From assembly GCA_002169685.1 (NCBI GenBank), contig NHJI01000017.1, positions 5,578 through 10,751 on the forward strand: DNA of 5,174 nt, in the 5' to 3' direction. A program made the translations under genes and the position numbers. The notes below the pieces were generated by a model, which worked only from the letters and a program-made list of their open reading frames with translations, was not told where the DNA came from and did not search any database. Shown here one piece after another: positions 1 to 5,174 of this stretch. Every line of letters begins with the position of its first letter. Position 1 is the stretch's first letter. The stretch comes from Rickettsiales bacterium TMED211. GTDB taxonomy: Bacteria; Pseudomonadota; Alphaproteobacteria; TMED127.

Positions 1-1053
1 TTATTTTTATTCACTCTCATATTTAACTGTTATAGTAATCTTTTTGCTATTGAAATTCTTAATTATAGATTTGGAATAGAAAAAAATATTCATAGAGTTG
101 TTATTGATATTTCTAAAGATATCACTTTTAATTATATTTCTAAAGAAAAAAAGCTAACAATCACCCTAGATAAGCAAATATCTAAAGCACACCCTTTTAA
201 AGAAAATAAAAATTTATTTGTAAAAAGAATACTAATTAGACCAGAACAAAAACAGATCGAAATAAATTTTCGTAGTGACTTTAAGATCAAGGATATCTTT
301 TTAATTAAAGGTAATAAATCAAAAAAGACTAGAATAGTTGTGGATGTAGAAAAACTAAAAGTTGTTACTAAAAAAAAAATTATAGTAATCGATGCCGGTC
401 ATGGAGGGAAAGATTCTGGTGCGATTGGAATTAATAAAATACTCGAAAAAAATGTTACGCTAACTGTAGCTAAAAAATTAAAAAAAAAACTAGAAGAACA
501 AAACTTTAAAGTTATTTTAACTAGAAATAGTGACCTTTATCTTAAACTAAGAAAAAGAGTTATAGTGGCAAGAAACAATAAATCAGATTTATTTATTTCT
601 CTTCATGCAGATTATCATAAAAATAAAAATGTAAATGGAGTTTCAGTTTACACCTTATCTGAGAAAGCTTCTGACAAAGAAGCAGAGGCACTAGCTAGAA
701 GAGAAAATAAAGAAGATCTAATTGATGGCTTAGATCTATCTGTTGAGTCTAAAGAGGTCACAAATATCTTAATAGATTTAGCACAAAGAGAAACAATGAA
801 TCAATCAAGTTATTTTGTTAACTTTCTCTTGGATGAATTAAAGAACAAAACTAAATTATTACAAAGAACTCATAGGTTTGCTGGTTTTGCAGTTCTTAAA
901 GCACCAGATATTCCATCCGTATTGATTGAAATGGGTTATCTATCTAATAGAAATGATGCAAAACTTTTAACAAATAGTAAATATCATGATAAATTGGTAA
1001 ATGGAATTACTAAGGCTATAAAAAGGTACTTTTCCTGGAAAGAAAGAAATTGA
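1..1053 (+). CDS. amiC: N-acetylmuramoyl-L-alanine amidase (AMIN + Amidase_3), 5' end cut by window
   Basis: Periplasmic zinc amidase that cleaves the bond between N-acetylmuramic acid and the stem peptide, splitting septal peptidoglycan during division. The frame is open from base 1 with no stop, giving 350 residues here; the true start lies just upstream. Residues 1-16 (ending CYSNLFA) look like the end of a signal peptide. About residues 20-100 resemble an AMIN domain (IHRVVIDISKD), which targets the septal wall. The Amidase_3 domain follows: zinc ligands His134 (DAGHGGKDSG), Glu149 (LEKN) and His202 (SLHAD), and catalytic Glu310 (IPSVLIEMGYLSN). Between the last two lies a helical insert (about 218-280, containing ALARRENKEDLI) like the autoinhibitory segment of E. 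coli AmiA/B/C, so activation by an EnvC-type LytM protein is likely (inference; none is encoded here). The GTG at 340 lies between AMIN and the catalytic domain and is not the start. PBP1A follows after 7 nt. Family is clear; the exact symbol is by analogy. Confidence 0.93.
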   Translation, partial: LFLFTLIFNCYSNLFAIEILNYRFGIEKNIHRVVIDISKDITFNYISKEKKLTITLDKQISKAHPFKENKNLFVKRILIRPEQKQIEINFRSDFKIKDIFLIKGNKSKKTRIVVDVEKLKVVTKKKIIVIDAGHGGKDSGAIGINKILEKNVTLTVAKKLKKKLEEQNFKVILTRNSDLYLKLRKRVIVARNNKSDLFISLHADYHKNKNVNGVSVYTLSEKASDKEAEALARRENKEDLIDGLDLSVESKEVTNILIDLAQRETMNQSSYFVNFLLDELKNKTKLLQRTHRFAGFAVLKAPDIPSVLIEMGYLSNRNDAKLLTNSKYHDKLVNGITKAIKRYFSWKERN

Positions 1054-1060
1054 GATCCTG

Positions 1061-3427
1061 ATGAAATTTTTTTTAAATATTTTTAATATCACAGTTATTT
1101 TTCTGATATCACTTTTTTTAATAATTACTTCAATTTTATGGTATTTCGGAAAAGATTTACCAGATTTTGAACAACTAAGTGACTACGAACCTCCAGTAGT
1201 ATCAAGAATTTTTGCTTCAGATGGAAATTTTTTAGAGGAATATTCTAGAGAAAATAGAATTTTTTCTTCTTTTGAACATTTCCCAAAAAATTTAGTTCAT
1301 TGTTTCCTTGTAGCAGAAGATACAAATTTTTATTCTCATATTGGTTTTGACTTAAAGAGTATTGTAAGAGCATTTGCAAAGAATATTAGTAATATATTTA
1401 ATAGCAAGCGTCCAGAAGGCGCATCGACTATAACACAACAAGTAGCGAAGAATTTCTTGCTTTCAGGAGAAATTTCTTATTCAAGAAAAATTAAGGAAAT
1501 TATATTATCATTGAGGATTGAGAATATCTTATCAAAAAACCAAATTCTAGAGCTTTACTTAAATGAAATTTATTTAGGAAATAGATCTTTTGGAGTTTCA
1601 GCTGCGTCTATGAATTACTTCAATAAATCATTGCATGAGTTAAGTATAGAAGAAATGGCATTACTTGCTGCTCTACCTAAAGCACCCAGTACTTATAACC
1701 CTTTCGCGAACCCTAATAAAGCATTAAAAAGAAGGAATTGGGTTTTGTTTAGATTATTCTCTGAGGGATTTATAGATATTGAACAATATGAAAATGCAAT
1801 TAATTCAGGATTGAATTTAAAAAAGAAAAAAAAAATCTTTTCTAAAAAAGCCTCTTTTTTCAAAGAAGAAATAAGAAGAGAAATAATTGAAAAGTACGAT
1901 GAAAAAAAACTTTATGATCAAGGTTTATCTATTGTTTCTTCGTTGGACACGAAATTACAAATTATAGCTGAAAAATCATTTCAAGATGGGATTAGAAAAT
2001 TTGATAAAAGAAAAGGATGGAGAGGAGCATTTAAAAGTATAGAAAATATAAACGAATGGAATTCGGAATTAATAAAAATTAAAAAACCTCATGGTATATA
2101 TAATTCAAAGTTAGCAGTGATAATTAATATTGGTGAGAAACAAATTGAAATCGGTTTTAAGAATAAAAAAACTATGCTTCTTAAAATAGAAAATCTTAAG
2201 ATAATATATAATATTAAAAATAAAGATTTAAATAAAACCTTTAATGTTGGTGATGTGTTAATTGTTGAGAAAGAGTTAGTTGATGGGAAAGAAAAATATA
2301 ATCTAACTCAAATTCCAAATGTTAATGGTGGTTTAGTTGTAATAGAGAATCACTCAGGAAGAGTTCTGGCTATGGTGGGTGGATATGATTCTGGATCATC
2401 GTTTAATAGAGTGACTCAGGCAAAAAGACAACCTGGATCAGCATTTAAGCCTTTTGTATATATTTCTGCTCTTGAAAATAAATTTACACCAGTAAGTAAA
2501 ATACTAGATGCTCCTGTAGTAATTGAAAACCCTACGAACCTAAAAAAGTGGAGACCAACTAATTACGGAAAAAAATTTTTTGGACCTAGTACTTTGAGAC
2601 TTGGAATTGAAAAATCAAGAAATCTAATGACCGTGAGACTGGCTAAACTTGTTGGTTTAGAAAAAATTGGAGAATTATCTAAAAACCTTGATATTTATGA
2701 AAAATTCCCATCATTTCTATCATCACCATTGGGTTCAGTTGAAACTTCTTTACTTAAGATCTCATCTGCTTATGCAAGCATTGCAAATGGTGGATTTAAA
2801 GTTGAACCTTCATTTATTGATAAAATCCAAGATAGACACGGTAAAATTTTATATAAAAAAGATAATAGGATTTGTTCCAACTGTGAACTAGATTTTGAAA
2901 ATTTTTCAAATCAAAGTTTGAAAAACCTAGAAGTTTTTCCAGAAATAATAGAAAATAGAAAAAGGATAATTTCTGAAGAATCTTCGTATCAAATGACATC
3001 TTTCCTCATGGGAGTAATTGAAAGAGGGACAGCAAAAAATATAAAATACCTTGATTTTGAAGTTGCAGGCAAAACAGGTACTACAAACAATAATCAGGAT
3101 GCTTGGTTTATCGGTTATAATTCAGAAATAACTGTTGGTGTTTACGTTGGTTTTGATAAGCCTAAAACACTGGGAAAAAGTGAGACAGGATCAAGAGTTG
3201 CAGCGCCAATATTTGGGGATTTTATGAAAACTGTTTATAATAATAAAAAACCTTACCCTTTTTTAAGACCTGAAGGTGTAAAGTTTATTAATGTTGATAG
3301 TAAATCAGGAGAACCATCAAATGAAAACTATATACAAGAAGTTTTTAAAAAAAGTTTTAATTTTGATCAAAAATCAAATATAAATCTACCAAGCGAGAAT
3401 GATCATAATACAAGAGGGTTTTATTAA
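1061..3427 (+). CDS. mrcA: Penicillin-binding protein 1A, bifunctional transglycosylase/transpeptidase
   Basis: Class A PBP that polymerises lipid II into glycan strands and cross-links the stem peptides on the periplasmic face of the inner membrane. It has 788 residues, normal for the family. One N-terminal transmembrane helix spans about residues 5-29. The GT51 domain follows: catalytic Glu86 in EDTNFYSHIG, the ASTITQQ motif at 121-127, RKIKE with the second key Glu146, and ELYLNEIYLG. An OB-like insert runs from about 320 (GWRG) to 420, as in Gram-negative PBP1A. The transpeptidase domain has all three penicillin-binding motifs: SAFK with nucleophile Ser460 and Lys463, SRN at 519-521, and KTGT at 671-674. 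The ATG start lies 7 nt after the amidase stop with only a weak GAG-type ribosome site, and prfB begins 2 nt after the stop, so the three are probably co-transcribed. An oddity is a CxxC (Cys605, Cys608) inside the transpeptidase region, which could form a disulfide in the periplasm. All catalytic residues are present, so it should be active. Confidence 0.97.
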   Translation: MKFFLNIFNITVIFLISLFLIITSILWYFGKDLPDFEQLSDYEPPVVSRIFASDGNFLEEYSRENRIFSSFEHFPKNLVHCFLVAEDTNFYSHIGFDLKSIVRAFAKNISNIFNSKRPEGASTITQQVAKNFLLSGEISYSRKIKEIILSLRIENILSKNQILELYLNEIYLGNRSFGVSAASMNYFNKSLHELSIEEMALLAALPKAPSTYNPFANPNKALKRRNWVLFRLFSEGFIDIEQYENAINSGLNLKKKKKIFSKKASFFKEEIRREIIEKYDEKKLYDQGLSIVSSLDTKLQIIAEKSFQDGIRKFDKRKGWRGAFKSIENINEWNSELIKIKKPHGIYNSKLAVIINIGEKQIEIGFKNKKTMLLKIENLKIIYNIKNKDLNKTFNVGDVLIVEKELVDGKEKYNLTQIPNVNGGLVVIENHSGRVLAMVGGYDSGSSFNRVTQAKRQPGSAFKPFVYISALENKFTPVSKILDAPVVIENPTNLKKWRPTNYGKKFFGPSTLRLGIEKSRNLMTVRLAKLVGLEKIGELSKNLDIYEKFPSFLSSPLGSVETSLLKISSAYASIANGGFKVEPSFIDKIQDRHGKILYKKDNRICSNCELDFENFSNQSLKNLEVFPEIIENRKRIISEESSYQMTSFLMGVIERGTAKNIKYLDFEVAGKTGTTNNNQDAWFIGYNSEITVGVYVGFDKPKTLGKSETGSRVAAPIFGDFMKTVYNNKKPYPFLRPEGVKFINVDSKSGEPSNENYIQEVFKKSFNFDQKSNINLPSENDHNTRGFY
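3413..3418 (+). promoter_or_regulatory. Shine-Dalgarno for the prfB leader start
   Basis: AGAGGG inside the last codons of the PBP1A gene, 11 nt before the ATG at 3430. The spacing is slightly long, but it is the only purine-rich anti-SD match near this start. It supports initiation at 3430 rather than only at the internal ATG at 3494, and suggests translation coupled to the PBP1A gene. Confidence 0.5.
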
Positions 3428-3429
3428 AA

Positions 3430-4525
3430 ATGAAATATGAATTACAAGAAATCTCAGAAAAGATAAAGGTTTTATTTGAAAATCTGAGGGGGTATGTTTG
3501 AAAACCAAAAATTACATAAAAAGTTATCTGAAATTCAAATAAAACTTACTGAGCAAGAAAACTGGAATGATCATTTAATTTTTAATGAACTTTTAAAATC
3601 AAAAAATAGACTGAAAGAATTTTTAGATTCTATTGCTAAGTTTTGGGTCAATTATAATGATATTATTGACATAATAAACCTTGCAGAAAATGAATCAGAT
3701 GAAAATGTCCTAAATGATTCAGAAAATGAATTAATAGAACTACATGACAAAGTTAATATTCTCTACATAGAAACTTTAATGTCTGGTAAAGCGGATTTAA
3801 AAAACTCTTTTATTGAAATTCATGCCGGAGCAGGTGGAACTGAATCACAGGATTGGGCTGAAATGATTTTAAGAATGTACTCAAGGTGGGGAGAATCAAA
3901 AAAATTTAAAATCGAATTAATTGATCAAACAGAAGGAGAAGAAGTTGGTTATAAGTCTGTTACAATTAAAATTATCGGAGAAAGATCTTATGGTTGGTTA
4001 AAAAAGGAAACTGGGGTGCATCGATTAGTAAGAATATCTCCATTTGATTCTCAATCCAGAAGACACACTAGTTTTGCGTCTGTTTCTTGTTATCCAGAAG
4101 TTGATAGTTCTATTAAAATTAATATATTAGAAAAAGATTTAAGAATTGACACATATAGAGCATCAGGGGCGGGGGGGCAGCATGTCAATAAAACTGATAG
4201 TGCAGTCAGAATAACACATATTCCGACAAAAATAAGTGTGCAATGTCAGAGTAATCGCTCCCAACATAGAAACAAGGCAATTGCCCTTGAAATGTTAAAG
4301 TCTAAACTTTTTGAGGTTGAGTTATTGAAAGAAGAGGAAGAAAATAAAAAAAATAGAGGTGAAAAAACTGAAATTGGCTGGGGTCATCAAATTAGATCAT
4401 ACGTAATGCAACCATATCAAATGGTAAAAGATCATAGAACTAAGTTTGAAGATTCAAATGTTAATTCTGTTTTGGATGGGAAAATAGATAATTTTCTTAA
4501 AGCACAGCTTTTAGAATCTATGTAA
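3430..4525 (+). CDS. prfB: Peptide chain release factor 2, expressed by +1 frameshift
   Basis: Class I release factor that reads UAA and UGA in the ribosomal A site and triggers peptidyl-tRNA hydrolysis. The leader frame begins at ATG 3430 (MKYELQEISEK...) and stops after 23 codons at UGA 3499-3501; the rest lies in the +1 frame from GAA 3500. Joined, the product is 364 residues, against 365 in E. coli RF2, and the junction ...LRGYV/ENQKL aligns with E. coli ...LRGYL/DYDAK. The N-terminal part is helical (domain 1). In joined numbering the stop-recognition tripeptide SPF is at 203-205, which identifies RF2 rather than RF1, and the catalytic GGQ is at 248-250 (RASGAGGQHVN); its Gln is the usual PrmC methylation site. 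The residue matching E. coli 246 is Ala. A caller that ignores recoding would give a 343-residue protein from ATG 3494, lacking the first 21 residues. Regulation is expected to be autogenous: low RF2 leaves UGA unread and favours the shift. The 3' end overlaps the convergent peroxiredoxin gene by 8 nt. Confidence 0.95.
3487..3502 (+). promoter_or_regulatory. Programmed +1 ribosomal frameshift site of prfB (variant)
   Basis: The elements in order are an internal Shine-Dalgarno AGGGGG (3487-3492), UAU (3493-3495), shift codon GUU (3496-3498), in-frame stop UGA (3499-3501) and then A. The SD and its 3-nt spacing to the shift codon match the E. coli site (AGGGGG UAU CUU UGA C). Two positions differ: GUU replaces CUU, and the base after UGA is A instead of C. 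A +1 slip moves the P-site tRNA from GUU to UUU and the next codon becomes GAA. The homology of the peptide on both sides of the stop makes this a recoding site and not a random frameshift. Whether the variant site shifts efficiently cannot be read from sequence. An AUG at 3494-3496 overlaps it and offers reinitiation as an alternative. Confidence 0.88.
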
Positions 4526-4979
4526 TCTTTTTTATATAGTTGAAAACCTCCTCAACATGACCAGATACTTTGACCTTTCTCCAAACTTTATTAACAATTA
4601 AGTTTTCATCAACAAAAAAAGTGGACCTTTCGATTCCCATGTATTTTTTTCCATACATAGATTTTTCCACCCAAACACCAAAAGCATTACAGTTTGAGCC
4701 ATCATCAGTAATTAAATTAAATTTTAAGTCATATTTTTTTTTAAATTTAGAATGTTTATCTGAACTATCTTTTGATATTCCATAGATCTCAACACCAATT
4801 TCCTTAAATTTTTCATAGTATTCGTTAAACCCAATAGCTTCTTTAGTGCACCCTGGTGTGTCATCCTTTGGATAAAAATATATTATAGTTTTCTTACCTT
4901 CTAATTCATTTAAGTTTAAAATTGAATTATCATCAATTTTTAAAACTATATTTTTTAATTTAGTTTTTTCTTTTATCAT
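4518..4979 (-). CDS. bcp: Thioredoxin-dependent peroxiredoxin, Bcp/PrxQ family
   Basis: Cytosolic thiol peroxidase that reduces hydrogen peroxide and organic hydroperoxides using electrons from thioredoxin or a similar donor. The 153-residue protein has the usual length and no signal peptide. It has the thioredoxin-fold core with the motif YPKDDTPGCT: Thr41 and peroxidatic Cys44, with active-site Arg118 (GIERSTFFV). NAFGVWVEKSMYGKKYMG matches the conserved Bcp stretch before that Arg. The resolving Cys five residues after the peroxidatic Cys (E. coli Cys50) is Ile49 here. The only other Cys is Cys97, which aligns with E. coli Cys99, so the enzyme is probably 1-Cys or uses an atypical partner. 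The start is the ATG complementary to 4977-4979; no strong ribosome site precedes it. It is convergent with prfB, its stop lying inside the last codons of that gene, and divergent from the membrane protein gene at 5053. Confidence 0.95.
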   Translation of the reverse strand: MIKEKTKLKNIVLKIDDNSILNLNELEGKKTIIYFYPKDDTPGCTKEAIGFNEYYEKFKEIGVEIYGISKDSSDKHSKFKKKYDLKFNLITDDGSNCNAFGVWVEKSMYGKKYMGIERSTFFVDENLIVNKVWRKVKVSGHVEEVFNYIKKIT

Positions 4980-5052
4980 TTTTCTAATGTTTGTTTCTAA
5001 TTATATTATGTATAATATACTTAATTATTAAAATCTCAAAATATCTAATTGA
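4980..5052. promoter_or_regulatory. Divergent intergenic promoter region
   Basis: This 73-nt gap between the divergent peroxiredoxin and AsmA-like genes should hold both promoters. TATAAT occurs on the plus strand at 5011-5016 and on the minus strand at 5000-5005, each a plausible -10 box placed to serve its gene. No convincing -35 box is seen at 16-18 bp from either (TTGTTT at 4991-4996 is only 14 bp from the plus-strand box). In such AT-rich DNA TATAAT is frequent by chance, so only the location is well supported. Confidence 0.4.
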
Positions 5053-5174
5053 ATGAATTTCAAACTATTAAAAATATTTCCTAAATTAATTTCAGGTCTT
5101 TTCCTATTCTTTATCACTACATTATTACTTGTTTTTATTTTAATAAGTTTTAAGCCAATAAAAATCAATTTTTT
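5053..5174 (+). CDS. Membrane-anchored protein, probable AsmA-like/DUF3971 family, 3' end cut by window
   Basis: Only the first 40 codons are present and the frame runs open off the window end, which is why it is easily missed. The ATG at 5053 starts MNFKLLKIFPKL, a short basic cytoplasmic tail (Lys4, Lys7, Lys11), followed by a single hydrophobic helix at about residues 12-33 and then KPIKINF. This is an N-terminal signal anchor of a large inner-membrane protein facing the periplasm. A short Pro-Ile-containing segment right after the helix recalls the start of alphaproteobacterial AsmA-like/DUF3971 (YhdP-type) proteins, large envelope proteins linked to phospholipid transport or outer-membrane integrity, and such genes are often next to bcp (recalled, not checked). 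No domain can be confirmed from 40 residues. No clear ribosome site precedes the ATG. That a coding region starts here is likely; the family is a guess from context. Confidence 0.55.
   Translation, partial: MNFKLLKIFPKLISGLFLFFITTLLLVFILISFKPIKINF

Noticed and set aside
1819..1840. Long A-rich tract in the PBP1A gene (codons for a Lys run) as a possible slippage site
   Set aside because: The frame continues intact and the stretch is an ordinary Lys-rich linker in an AT-rich genome; no out-of-frame product of interest follows.
2667..2891. 74-codon plus-strand open frame inside the PBP1A gene
   Set aside because: It lies wholly within the conserved transpeptidase coding region in another frame, and its translation has no recognisable domain. 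It is a shadow frame.
2814..2999. 61-codon minus-strand open frame antisense to PBP1A
   Set aside because: Its Phe/Leu-rich translation is the expected product of reading AT-rich, Lys-rich coding DNA backwards; nothing supports expression.
3499..3501. UGA in the prfB leader read as a pseudogene-causing frameshift or sequencing error
   Set aside because: The stop sits exactly at the known RF2 recoding position, with the internal SD in place and homology on both sides, so it is programmed recoding and not a broken gene.
4539..4556. Possible hairpin GTTGA/TCAAC with an 8-nt loop, as a terminator after prfB
   Set aside because: The stem is only 5 bp and AT-rich, no T tract follows on either strand, and it lies inside the peroxiredoxin coding region.
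4570..4785. 71-codon plus-strand open frame opposite the peroxiredoxin
   Set aside because: It is fully antisense to a well-conserved enzyme gene and has no recognisable features.

Overview
The window is a compact, very AT-rich stretch of bacterial chromosome with almost no intergenic DNA. It suggests a free-living alphaproteobacterium with a streamlined genome, such as a SAR11/Pelagibacterales-like marine lineage. The reasons are the gene order (AMIN-type amidase, then class A PBP1A, then prfB, which is familiar from Alphaproteobacteria), the A/T-ending codons and the gaps of only 2-73 nt. The lineage call is inference from composition and gene order, not from a phylogenetic marker comparison.

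Layout: (1) 1-1053, plus strand, the 5'-truncated gene of a periplasmic N-acetylmuramoyl-L-alanine amidase; the reading frame is open from base 1, so the gene is much longer than an ORF begun at the internal GTG at 340. (2) 1061-3427, plus, a full-length bifunctional penicillin-binding protein 1A. (3) 3430-4525, plus, peptide chain release factor 2, split into a 23-codon leader frame ending in UGA and the main frame, to be joined by programmed +1 frameshifting. (4) 4518-4979, minus, a Bcp/PrxQ-type peroxiredoxin whose 3' end overlaps prfB by 8 nt. (5) 4980-5052, a short divergent promoter region. (6) 5053 to the window end, plus, the start of a membrane-anchored protein, probably of the AsmA-like/DUF3971 family.

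The first three genes look like one transcription unit: a 7-nt gap, then a 2-nt gap, all on the plus strand. The amidase (septal peptidoglycan cleavage) and PBP1A (peptidoglycan synthesis) are functionally linked cell-wall genes; prfB is a translation gene that travels with them.

The most interesting point is the prfB recoding site. The internal Shine-Dalgarno AGGGGG and the UAU codon are as in E. coli, but the shift codon is GUU instead of the usual CUU, and the stop is UGAA rather than UGAC. The same C-to-G difference creates an AUG in the main frame overlapping the UGA, so termination-reinitiation is a real alternative to frameshifting. No mobile element, CRISPR array, RNA gene or defence system was seen.
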